Shown here piece by piece: positions 54,406-64,000 of a stretch of 64,000 nt of DNA. Every line of letters starts with the position of its first letter. Position 1 is the stretch's first letter. The notes beneath the pieces are model-generated. The model made no database searches. It was given only the letters and a program-made list of their open reading frames with translations, and was not told the DNA's origin. A program made the position numbers and the translations under genes. Origin of the DNA: Mastigamoeba balamuthi (Eukaryota; Evosea; Mastigamoebida; Mastigamoebidae); NCBI GenBank assembly GCA_902651635.1, contig CACRSC010000029.1, positions 77,022 through 141,021 on the forward strand, given 5' to 3'.

Positions 54406-54922
54406 GGGCGACAGTGCTATACCACACTAACTACTGCCCGCAAGGCGGTTTTTTAGACAATGCGGGGTGTACACGGTGCATATTTCAGGTGCGTACAACG
54501 GTTACTTACAGAGATATTCGTGCAGCATAAGTGCACGGAACGTCCACTCGTTGTGCACCAGCGAGCAACATCGTTTCATACGAGGAAAAGGCGAGTAGGT
54601 GCCAGTAGCACCCGCCCCAGATCTGTGGGTGTCGCGCTCAAGACCGCGTCTACTGGAGCACAACTGAATATCAGTTGAAAATAAGTTGGGCGGGCCAAAA
54701 ACGCCTAGAGTCCCTTTATCTCACGAGCTGATACTGGTCCGCTCCAAACGGTACTGGGGTTCTGCCACCCCGTGGGACGAGCACAGCTTGCGAGAGGACA
54801 TGGGAACGGAGTGCGATTCCGCCCCAAATCAAGGCATACATATTATTGTCCGCCCAAGGTGCAGCATTGTTTTCGAGATGTTCTCTATCCACAGGTATCG
54901 GGTGGCGGAGCAACACACAACC
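54406..54922. other. Intergenic, no gene seen
   Basis: 5' flank of the expansin gene and 3' flank of hydrolase copy 1. Nothing ordered. Confidence 0.45.
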
Positions 54923-56872
54923 TCAGAATGTGGAGTGCCTGGCAATCCAGGTGGCGAAGCTGTCAACCAGCGTCTTGCGCGGGAACGGGTCCACCCAGTT
55001 GTCGGGGCACGGGATTGCGTAGTCCAGCGTAGCCCCCGCGTGCGTCGTGTGGAAGAGGCCCAGCCAGTGCGCCTCGTAGGGCTCTTGGTGAGGGTTGAGC
55101 CCGCGGTGCACGTTGGGGAGAATCATCTGCCTCGCGCTCTGCACGGGGCCGTCGACCAGCTCCTGGCCGCTCGCCTGGGCGGTGACGTAGTAGAGGTAGC
55201 GCATGGCCCACTCGTCTGGGTGCACCTCGGGGTAGGAAAAGTTGCTGTCGAGTAGCGTGCCAGTGACAGAGGCGTAGAGGCGGTCGGTGGGGAGCGTGTG
55301 GTTGGCCCACCACTCGGTGCGTGTCTTTGTGGAGAGCAGGCGCATGCTGGTGAGGACGCCCCCGATGAGGTTCTTGAGCCTCTGGATGTTCTCGTCGTAG
55401 TTGATGACGGGATGCAGCAGATCGAAGTCGAACAGCACGTTCCTGATCAACTCCTTGTACGACTAATAGGAAGTGTAATCTCTAAGTCAGTTCGGCATAC
55501 CACTGTGGGGTGATACCTTGAGTATGTCCGGGAACACCAGATGGGACTGCGCAAGAGGGCGCGGAGTCTCGAGGCTGGCGAGAGCGAGTGTGACCTCAGC
55601 GGAGACCCGCGTTATTACCGCGGTGTTCTGGACGACATGGGTGACCTTTGGGACGAGGCCGTTGTGGAGCAGCTCGATCCACGCCATCCCGTTGCTGATC
55701 GTCTCGCAGAGGCTCGGGGGGTTGCTGGTCGTCTCGCCCAGCCCGCAGTCCCCCAGTGACGTGCCGTACACGACGCCGTCGAGCGTGATGACGCCGCGGA
55801 TGCGGTTGCCCCAGGGGATGGTGGCGTGGCGCGCCATGACGTTGAGGGCGTCGATGGCGCCCCTCGAGAACCCGACGAGCACAAAGTCGTCCACGTCTGC
55901 TCAGAGCGTAAGAAGCTGTAGAACGAGAGAAGGAAATGAGAAGAAGTTCGTACAGCTGCCTGCGAGGTTGAGGAAGAGGGACATGCGCTGGATGATGCGG
56001 GGGACGACGACGTCGGGGTGGCGCAGCGACTCGAGCGACCCCTCGCGCTGCACGAAGAAGACCACGTTGTAGAGCGGCGTCCCGTCGGGCGCGTCGACGC
56101 TGCCCGCCATCACCACGTGGCCCAGGGGCACCTCGATGTCCGACAGCACGCGGTTGTCCCATCTAGAAGGCGCGAGGAATGTCGTGAAAACTAATGAGGA
56201 AAACTGCAAAAGAGACGCAACGCCGATACTGTTGAGGATATCGTACACTGGAACGGTGAGATGGGGGTGCTGCTCGAGCAACGCCTGATACGCCCTGGCG
56301 AACGTGGACGACACGTTGTACGCCGCGGACAGAGCGGGGCGCGGGACGAACTCGCCGGCCATGCCATTGAGGCTGACGATAGTCACGGGCGCCTTGCCCG
56401 ACGCCCTTCTCGCTGCCAGCGGCGCCATGGGGTCGGACCCTCCTCCCTCCAGGCGCATCCCCCCCTCGAGCCTTTTGCAGTCGCTGGGCTTGACACGCGC
56501 GAACGCGGCGTCGATGGCTCCGAGGTCGTCGAGGTCTGAGTAAAAGGAAACAAGCGGGCCACTGAGTAAGACCATTGGGTCGGAACGAAGAACGGGATAG
56601 AATCGGACACATACTGCGGGCCTCCACGAGCTCGGGGGTCGGGAAGAGAAGGCTCTGGCGTGCTTGCGACTCCTGCGAGACGCGTTAGAGTGCACATACA
56701 GAGTTTGTTTCCTATTTCCGCAGAGCGGCCAACGGCTCACCGAGAGGAGAGGCTGATTGCGACGCAAGTGCGATGCGAAGATGCTGCGGAACTCAGCCAG
56801 CGAGTCCCCATCGTCTGCGGAGACGCAGGCCAGTGCGACGATGAAGAGAGCAACCTTGGACCACGTGTGCAT
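54923..56872 (-). CDS. Secreted alpha/beta-hydrolase-like protein, copy 1
   Basis: Exons 56872-56741, 56672-56615, 56535-56247, 56162-55954, 55896-55517 and 55462-54923 join in frame to 535 residues. Signal peptide MHTWSKVALFIVALACVSAD. Central strand and nucleophile elbow FVLVGFSRGAIDALN (GFSRG fits GxSxG). Downstream GQELVDGPVQ and LGLFHTTHAGATLDYAIP are positioned to supply the acid and His of a Ser-Asp-His triad. This is my inference; the enzyme class is not recognised. IEVPLGHVVMAGSVDAPDGT and VVFFVQREGSLESLRHPDVV are conserved in all copies. Probably a secreted esterase- or lipase-like enzyme. The first of three tandem copies in the same orientation. Confidence 0.75.
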
Positions 56873-57550
56873 TCTCGGACCCACAGTTATGATGTGGGGG
56901 CCCGCACAAAACCGTTGGTATGAGCGCTCAATGGCGACGTGGGTAGGTGATTGGGCGCTGATATGACGTGTTGCTGTATATTTCTCGAGAAAAGAGTAGG
57001 AAGAAGCGTTCTGAGTAGGCCTATTCATGGGCAGCGAGGGGTGACTAGGCCCCGCGCTCTTTTCCGCATCGCTGTACAATTCTGCAACACCGAGTCACAC
57101 AGATACAGAATGTATCCGGCAACTACGTTCTTTCATACGCTCAAGGCCAGTGCCGCGATGTTCGATAATTTGCTTCTGCAACAGTCCATCAAAAATAATG
57201 GATTGCCGGGTCTTCCTCTTCTCAAATGTATCGCGATTGTTCTTCAACTTGCCCGATTACAGCCTCGGACCACAAATTCCCTCGTGACACCCTCGGAGAG
57301 CCAACAAGGCAGGGTGGTATGAATCCGCTCTGTTCTGAATCACGGGGATGGCCCAATACATAACTCGTACCACTATTGCTTGGCTACAAGCCGAAGACAG
57401 CAGGACTACTGGCTAAGCAAATTAGTGTGTGGACCTCCTTTCTTCCCACCCATTCCTTTACAATTGCAGTTTTTTGGCTTTGTTTCGGTTCTCATGTGAA
57501 CACGGGTTGATACCAACAACCTGAGAGAAACAGGAGGATTGGATCTCAAG
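56873..57550. other. Intergenic, no gene seen
   Basis: 5' flank of hydrolase copy 1 and 3' flank of the inverted-pair minus gene. No supported frame or RNA. Confidence 0.45.
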
Positions 57551-58375
57551 TCAGTAGTAGATGGGAGGCGCGGCAGTGCTGACATGCCAGAAGCCACGGA
57601 CGTGCGTGTGGTTGTGCCCGTGCATGAACCCCCCAAAGGCTGTGGCACTGGCCGCACTCCCTGGCGTCATCCAGACCATGTCAGAAGCACCTGCCGTGCT
57701 GCCCGGGCTGGCGTTGGGCACGGGAGGTGCTCCAGCAGGGCCACCAGCAGGCGCAACTGGCACGGGAAGCCCCATGAGCGGCGGCCCGGCCGCGAAGGCT
57801 GTCGCACGCTGGGCGGACGCAGCCCAGCCAGGAGGGGCGGACCAGTCGACATCCATCACGACGAGTTCGGGGTCGACCAGTGCACGAACGTCGGGCCGAG
57901 CCATGACGAGCTCGGTCCACTTGGAGTGGAAAGCCGCCAGTGCCGCTTTGGCCTCAGGTGCCCCCCTGTGATATCACTGTGAATGCCGGCAATGGGTTTG
58001 GGCTGGCTAACCTCATCAAAAAAGTAGTGATGGGGCGAACACGGCTGACAACTCTGTCGATGTCCGTCTGGGTCCATTTGGCGATGGGCTTGCTGGCGAG
58101 GCCCTTCGTCAGGTCATAGATGTCATCGGCTGTCACTCCTGTTGCAGGACGGTTGGTGGTTGAGTGTTCAGCCTTGAATTCCGGGGAGGGCTCGTGCCCT
58201 TCATATCGGCTGCGGACACGGGCTCCTTGGCGGGGGCCTGAGTGCGCAACCTCCGCTCCGACTGAAGCGCGTGGAGCAAGTTCGCAGTGAGCACGTCTTC
58301 CCTGCCTGAGCGCCGCAGCAAGTCCTCAAGTTCCATCGACTTCTTGTCGAAGAGCTTGAGAAGGTCGGAGGACAT
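57551..58375 (-). CDS. Uncharacterised protein, minus member of an inverted gene pair
   Basis: Exons 58375-58220, 58172-58012 and 57965-57551 join in frame to 243 residues (introns 47 and 46 nt). Short N-terminus MSSDLLKLFDKKSMELEDLL. Conserved block TADDIYDLTKGLASKPIAKW then VVSRVRPITTFLMR. The last exon encodes AKAALAAFHSKWTELVMARP, a Pro/Ala/Gly-rich linker and the end GFWHVSTAAPPIYY. That exon (415 nt) has exactly the same length as, and nearly the same DNA as, the last exon of the plus-strand partner, although the other exons are clearly diverged. No known domain; not secreted. It could act as a small DNA- or protein-binding factor, but nothing shows this. Confidence 0.6.
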
Positions 58376-58457
58376 CTCGCGCCGAACGAGATACCAATTG
58401 ATTGATCAGTGAAATCTCAGAAGATTCTTGTGTTGGTGTGTAGCAAACACCACTCTA

Positions 58458-59642
58458 ATGCCACACACCAAGAGCCTCGGCAACGTCCGCGATGCATACG
58501 CAGCATCTGGCGACAAGGACACCTTCATCCGCCAGTTGCGTAGTTGGGGCAGGCAGACCTTGCGAGACTTGTGCTCGCAGGCGGACCTTGAGCCGAGCTC
58601 TCGAGCGACCGCCGACCATCTCGCCACCGCCCTCTACACGTTTGTCTCGTCGGGGGAGGACATGGCGGAGGGAAGGAAGAGCGAGCACGTGGACGAGGCC
58701 GAAACGGAGCGCTCTGAGGAGCAGAAAATCGAGGGGTGTGTCGAGGAGCTCATTGCCATGCTCCGCCAGCCTGGCATGCAGGGCCAGGTCTGCGACCACG
58801 TGCTGCACTCCCTGATTGCCTTCAGCCAGCGCTCCATGGTCGAGGCCGTGATGCAGAAGCCACCACTGGAGATGAAATACTATGGCCGTGCGCCTCCTCC
58901 CCTCCCTCCTGCCAGGCGGGCACTCCCTGAACCCAGCCAAGAGAGCACTCACAGCACTTCGTCGCCCTGCGCACGAATCCTACTCTGCAGCAGCGACAGC
59001 CGATGACCTCTATGACCTGACCAAGGAGCTCGCCCAGAAGCCCCTCGTCCAGTGGACACCAGATGACATTGCTCGCTCTGTCAACCGCATCCGCCCTGTC
59101 ACAGCCTTCATCAATACGTGCGTAGTGGACTGGGGGTTCCATTTGCCAGTTTCCGAAACGGTCTTTTTCGCTCAGGACATCATTATTCACTTGGCTCGTC
59201 TGAAGTTGCTTTCGACTCGAAATTTAGGGGGGCACACGAGGCCAAGGCGGCACTGGCGGCTTTCCACTCCAAATGGACCGAGCTAGTCATGGCACGGCCC
59301 GACGTTCGTGCACTGGTCGACCCCGAGCTCGTCGTGATGGATGTCGACTGGTCCGCCCCTCCTGGCTGGGCTGCGTCCGCCCAGCGTGCGACAGCCTTCG
59401 CGGCCGGGCCACCGCTCATGGGGCTTCCCGTGCCAGTTGCGCCGGCTGGTGGCCCTGCTGGAGCACCTCCCGTGCCCAACGCCGGCCCGGGCAGCACGGC
59501 GGGTGCTTCTGACATGGTCTGGATGACGCCAGGGAGTGCGGCCAGTGCCACAGCCTTTGGGGGGTTCATGCACGGGAACAACTACACGCACGTCCGTGGC
59601 TTCTGGCATGTCAGCACTGCCGCGCCTCCCATCTACTACTGA
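58458..59642 (+). CDS. Uncharacterised protein with SAP-like N-terminus, plus member of the inverted pair
   Basis: Exons 58458-58887, 58937-59117 and 59228-59642 join in frame to about 341 residues. The first intron's acceptor could instead be at 58915, which also keeps frame but would make a 28-nt intron. The N-terminus FIRQLRSWGRQTLRDLCSQA followed by DLEPSSRATADHLATALYTF has the spacing of a SAP DNA-binding motif. An acidic stretch and a helix (CVEELIAMLRQPGMQGQVCD) follow, then ATADDLYDLTKELAQKPLVQ and NRIRPVTAFINT, homologous to the minus partner. The terminal exon, with the Pro/Ala/Gly linker and GFWHVSTAAPPIYY, is almost identical to the partner's. The start codons are 82 bp apart, so they share a promoter. 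Confidence 0.6.
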
Positions 59643-59682
59643 CCCGAAGGCACCTCCGTTCTCATGGCACGATCAAGACCAG

Positions 59683-59688
59683 TTTATT
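59683..59688 (-). promoter_or_regulatory. Poly(A) signal AATAAA
   Basis: AATAAA on the minus strand, 66 nt after the stop of hydrolase copy 2, inside the 112-bp gap to the convergent plus-strand gene. Confidence 0.5.
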
Positions 59689-59754
59689 CCTTTCCCCCAT
59701 CCCCCAAATGGAGATCTAACCATTGGTTTGCACTGCGAGTATTGCAATGGCGAC

Positions 59755-61759
59755 CTAGTCAGAGTGCTCTGCTACCCAGGTTGCGATGCTGTCTGCCAGG
59801 GTCTTGCGCGGGAACGGGTCCACCCAGTTGTCGGGGCACGGCACGGCGTAGTCAAGCCCCGCCCCCACGTGCGTCATGTGGAACAGGCCAAGCCAGTGCG
59901 CCTCGTAGGGAGTCTGGCGAGGGTTGAGCGCGCGATGCACGTTCGGAAGGAACATCTGCCTCTGGCTAGGGACGAGGCCGTCGACCAGCTCCTGGCGGCC
60001 CGCGGCGGTGATGTAGTACATGTAGCGCATGATCCACTCGTCGGGGTGCACCTCGGGGTACGTGTAGTCCATGTCGGCCAGAGTGCCGACGACCGAGGCG
60101 TAGAGGCGGTCGGTGGGCAGCGTGTGGCTGGCCCACCACTCGTTGCGCGTCCTCGTGGAGAGCAGGCGCATGCTGCCGATGAGGCCGCCGAGGACGTTGG
60201 TGAGCCTCTGGATGTTGTTCTCGTAGTCGCCGACTGGGTGCAGCAGGTCGTAGTCGAGCAGGAACTGCCTCACGACCTCCCTGTACGACTGCACCAGCGC
60301 GCCAGGCCTGTCAGTAGCCGTATCAGGTCAACACCGAACTTACGGCGAGGACGTCGGGGAACACGAGATGCGAGTGCAGCAGCGGCTTCGGCAGCTTGAG
60401 GCGAGCCAGGGCCAGCGAGACCTCGGCGGCGACGCGCGTCATGAGAGCCGTGTTCTGGACGACGTGGGTCAGCTTGGGGACGAGGGCGTTGTTGAGCAGC
60501 TCGACCCACGCGATCATCCCCGAGACCGTCTCGCAGAGGCTGTCGGGGTCGCTGGTCGTCTCGCCGAGACCGCAGTCGGCCAGCGACGTGCCGTACACGA
60601 CGCCGTCGAGCGTCACGACGCCGCGGATGCGGCTGCCCCACGGCAGTATGCCGTGCTGGGACATGATGTTCAGCGCGTCGACGGTGCCCCTCGAGAACCC
60701 AATGAGAACGAAGTCGTCCACGTCTGTCCAGGTGTGCACGCGCTTGAGTTAGCGCACGATCGGCGCATAACGCGTGAGCAATTCTCGGTAGGGCTTACAG
60801 CTTCCGACGAGGTCGAGGAAGAGGGACATGCGCGAGACGAGGAGGGGGACGACGACGTCCGGGTGGCGCAGCGACTCGAGCGACCCCTCGCGCTGCACAA
60901 AGTACACGATGTTGTAGAGCGGCGTACCGTCGGGCGCGTCGACGCTGCCCGCGACCACGATGTCGCCCAGCGGCACCTGGATGTTCGCCAGCACGCGGTT
61001 GTCCCATCTTTCCCAGACGCAGAAAGGGTGTGGGGTCCGAAGTGAACTTCAACCCCAACGACAGTTTTCAACTCGGAGGGGGGTCGGGGCGTACACCGGG
61101 ATGGCGATGGGGTGACGCTCGAGCATCCCCCGGTACGCCCTCGCGAACGTCGACGATGCGTTGTACGCGGCAGACAGCGGCGGGCGCGGGATGAACTCGC
61201 ACGTCATGCCGTCGAGGCTGACGATCGTGACGGGCGCCTTCCCCGCAGCCCTCCTCGCTGACAGCGCTGCCACGGGGTCCCTGCCGTTGTCCATCTGCAG
61301 GCCGGCCTCCGTCCTCTTACAGTCGCTGGGCTTTACGCGGGCGAACGCGGCATCTACGGCACCGAGGTCGCCGAGGCCTGCGGAGGAGGAAAACGAGCGA
61401 ATGCGGTGCAAACACGACAGAAACATACAGGTTTGGTAAAGTTGCGGGAAATTGTACTCCCACGGAAATCACGTCGAGGGGCGCGAGGGAGCGCACGCGT
61501 CGCGTTGACGAGCTCCGGGGTGGGGTACAGAAGGCTCTGGTGCAGCTCCGAGTGCTGTGGCGGGCGTGGGGATCACTGAGCATCGGAGCGGGGGCTCTGG
61601 GAAGGCGACTGGGAGAGAAGAGGTCCCCACAGTAAGCTGAGGGTTGCTCCGCTGCAGGTGCGCCGTGAAGATGTCACGGAACTCGGCCAGCGTGCGGTCC
61701 GTGCCCAGCGCAGCACACGCGAGTCCGACGAGCACGAAGACAGCGAGGAACTTGGACAT
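59755..61759 (-). CDS. Secreted alpha/beta-hydrolase-like protein, copy 2
   Basis: Same six-exon plan as copy 1. Signal-peptide exon from 61759 (MSKFLAVFVLVGLACAALGT). A short exon with ELHQSLLYPTPELVNA lies near 61530-61490. Then DLGAVDAAFARVKPSDCKR, exon 4 with IQVPLGDIVVAGSVDAPDGT, exon 5 with FVLIGFSRGTVDALN (nucleophile elbow GFSRG), and exon 6 ending WVAEHSD, stop at 59755. The downstream pieces QELVDGLVPSQRQM and LGLFHMTHVGAGLDYAVPCP keep the candidate acid and His. More diverged from copies 1 and 3 than they are from each other. Exact borders of exons 2-4 were taken by analogy to copy 1. Confidence 0.72.
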
Positions 61760-62188
61760 GGCCTCCTCGGGTGGTTGTTGTGGTGGCGGTGCTTGTTGTG
61801 TTGTGTTGTGCGTTGCAAACTGCTGTGGAAAAACCTGCGGTGGGCGCCGCTCTGGATAACGGGGTGGCCGGCGCAGAAGGATGACGTGTACGAACTATCA
61901 GCGAATTTGCACGATTCGGTCGATTGGTGCAGCCCGATGAGCAACTCGTGACTCGCTCCTCGTCGATACAGCAGCCGAGAATCGGCTTGGGTCGGCGTCT
62001 GGTGTGCGCTGCGGTGCCGGCAGAGACCCCCACGCAATGGACCCATCCTCAGAAGGAGCTGAGAATGAGCCGCAGGACCTGCCAGAGTAGCACAAGGAAC
62101 GGCGCCAAGGAGATCGAATAGGAGCAGTTTATGTAGCTCTGGTGCTGTTATGTGCATGGTGATTAGCTCAGACCCACCGAGCTATTTC
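61760..62188. other. Intergenic, no gene seen
   Basis: 5' flank of hydrolase copy 2 and 3' flank of copy 3. Contains a GTTGTTGTGGTGGCGGTG-type run near 61775 and nothing else. Confidence 0.4.
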
Positions 62189-63932
62189 TCAGAGGGAGCG
62201 AGTGGCGATCCAGGTGGCGAAGCTGTCGACGAGCGTCTTGCGCGGGAAGGGGTCCACCCAGTTGTCGGGGCACGGCACAGCGTAGTCGAGCACAGCACCC
62301 GCGTGCGTCGTGTGGAAGAGGCCCAGCCAGTGCGCTTCGTACGGTCCCTGGCGAGGGTTGAGCGCGCGGTGCACGTTGGGGAGGAACATCTGCCTCGCGG
62401 TCTGGATGGGGCCGTCGACCAGCTCCTGGCCGCTCGACTGAGCGACGACGTAGTAGAGGTAGCGCATGGCCCACTCGTCGGGGTATAGTTCAGGGTCGCT
62501 GTGGTCCTTGTCGCGCAGCGTGCCAGTGACAGAGGCGTAGAGGCGGTCGGTGGGGAGCGTGTGGTTTGCCCACCACTCGGCGCGGGTCTTTGTGGAGAGC
62601 AGGCGCATGCTGGTGAGGACGCCCCCGATGAGGTTCTTGAGCCTCTGGATGTTCTCGTCGTAGTTGGTGACGGGGTGCAGCAGATCGAAGTCGAACAGCA
62701 CGTTCCTGATCAGCTCCTTGTACGACTGATAGCATGTGAGCTGAAATGAAGGCTAAAGGGTATTGTGAACCTTTATGACGTCGGGAAACAGCATTTCAGA
62801 CTGCTTGAGAGGTCGCGGCATCTCGAGGCTGGCGAGAGCGAGTGTGACCTCAGCGGAGACTCGCGTGAGGAGCGCTGTATTTTGGATGACCCGGGACAGC
62901 TTGGGGACGAGGCCGTTATAGAGGAGCTCGATCCACGCCATCCCATTGCTGATCGTCTCGCACAGGCTCGGGGGGTTGCTGGTCGTCTCGCCCAGCCCGC
63001 AGTCCCCCAGCGACGTGCCGTACACGACGCCGTCGAGCGTGATGACGCCGCGGATGCGGCCGCCCCAGGGGATGGTGGCGTGGCGCGCCATGACGTTGAG
63101 GGCGTCGATGGCGCCCCTCGAGAACCCGACGAGCACAAAGTCATCCACGTCTGAACGAGAACAACTGAGACTTCAACGTGCCCGATAAAAGATAAGAAGA
63201 GCATACGGCGTCCCACGAGGTCGAGGAAGAGGGACATGCGCTGGATGATGCGGGGGACGACGACGTCGGGGTGGTACAGCGACTCGAGCGACCCCTCGCG
63301 CTGCACGAAGAAGACCACGTTGTAGAGCGGCGTCCCGTCGGGCGCGTCGACGCTGCCCGCCATCACCACGTGGCCCAGGGGCACCTCGATGTCCGACAGC
63401 ACGCGGTTGTCCCACCTGCCACGGCGGTAAACAGTAACCGGGGGTTAGGAAAACTGCACGATGTTCGCGAGATCCACAACGGCACAGTGGAGGAAAAGTG
63501 AACGCACACTGGCACGGTGAGGCGCGGGTGGTCCCTCAGCATCTTCTTGTACACCAGGGCGAACGTCGACGTCGCGTTGTAAGCGATCGAGAGCGCGGGG
63601 CGCGGGACAAACTCGCCGGCCATGCCGTTGAGGCTGACGATCGTCACGGGAGCCTTCCCCGCTGCCCTCCTCGCCACCAGGGGCGCCAGCGGGTCTGGTC
63701 CGTTGCCCACGCGCAGTCCTCCCTCGACCCTCTTGCAGTCGCTGGGCTTTACACGCGCGAACGCGGCGTCGACGGCGCCGAGGTCGCTGAATCCTGAGGG
63801 AAACGAAACAGGGCGACGTGATGAGGTGCGGCGGGGAAAACACACAGACATCAAGCATCTCGACGCACCGCGGGCCGCGACGAGCTCCGGCGTGGGGAAC
63901 AGAAGGCTCTGGCGCATGTGTGACTCCTGCAA
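62189..63932 (-). CDS. Secreted alpha/beta-hydrolase-like protein, copy 3 (5' end beyond window)
   Basis: Exons 2-6 of the same plan. The exon starting near 63932 carries ESHMRQSLLFPTPELVAAR, preceded by a CTTGCAG acceptor. Then DLGAVDAAFARVKPSDCKRV, DIEVPLGHVVMAGSVDAPDG, FVLVGFSRGAIDALN, and the last exon from about 62728 ending TWIATRSL at 62189. The signal-peptide exon must lie to the right of the window. Closest to copy 1: the middle and last exons differ at only a few residues. The GFSRG nucleophile and the LGLFHTTHAGAVLDYAVPCP His block are kept, so this copy also looks functional. Confidence 0.72.
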
Positions 63933-64000
63933 GCGGTGTGGGTGTGGGGGAACGGAAGTGTTAGCTGCTCCGGGGATTTAGAAACACCGAGTCGTGTTCA

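Noticed and set aside
58888-58915. A 28-nt intron in the plus gene of the inverted pair
   Set aside because: An in-frame acceptor 21 nt later makes a 49-nt intron, close to the 47-nt intron of the partner. The short form is possible but not needed.

Overview
The window is nuclear DNA of a microbial eukaryote, not of a bacterium. Genes are GC-rich and split by many short introns (mostly about 45-110 nt, donors commonly GTGCG, GTACG or GTATG, acceptors CAG). Several genes have AATAAA poly(A) signals 15-70 nt after the stop, and both tRNA genes are of the eukaryotic type. The gene set (receptor-like TKL kinase homologues, an expansin-like protein, LRR and DUF4215 receptor proteins, MYND, Sel1, WWE, armadillo and cullin proteins) would fit a free-living amoebozoan or a similar GC-rich protist. 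That placement is inference.

Layout. 1-258 is the 5' end of a gene with farnesoic-acid-O-methyltransferase-like domains. Its full-length paralogue lies at 11008-12849 with the same upstream sequence. The 10 kb between them (about 0.65-10.9 kb) is lower-GC and full of decayed DNA transposons: Tc1/mariner, piggyBac-like and PIF/IS5-like remnants, tandem modules built on AGCAGTGCATAG, a duplicated zinc-finger segment and fold-back elements.

From 14.8 kb on the window is gene-dense: a 1259-residue receptor pseudokinase (14867-19241); a double-MYND protein; a Sel1-repeat protein; a very large LRR / 24x DUF4215 / IPT / TM / EF-hand receptor (23768-31575); a WWE-SH3-coiled-coil protein; an armadillo-repeat protein; a head-to-head pair of small secreted proteins (39.9-41.6 kb) with mirror-image CRE-type sites; tRNA-Leu(GAG) and tRNA-Ile(GAT); an inverted second copy of the receptor pseudokinase (46640-42324); a small secreted repeat protein; a cullin (52504-48865); a putatively GPI-anchored expansin-like protein (54405-52698); and three tandem copies of a secreted alpha/beta-hydrolase-like gene. 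An inverted gene pair whose last exons are nearly identical sits between hydrolase copies 1 and 2.

Theme: much of the window consists of local paralogue pairs (methyltransferase-like, receptor pseudokinase, small secreted, 57.5-59.6 kb pair, hydrolase trio), and many products are secreted or membrane proteins facing the environment. Exon models for the kinases, cullin, expansin, MYND, Sel1, WWE, hydrolase copy 1 and the inverted pair were joined by hand and keep frame at every junction. The LRR and armadillo genes are resolved only in part. I see no viral or LTR element and no CRISPR array.
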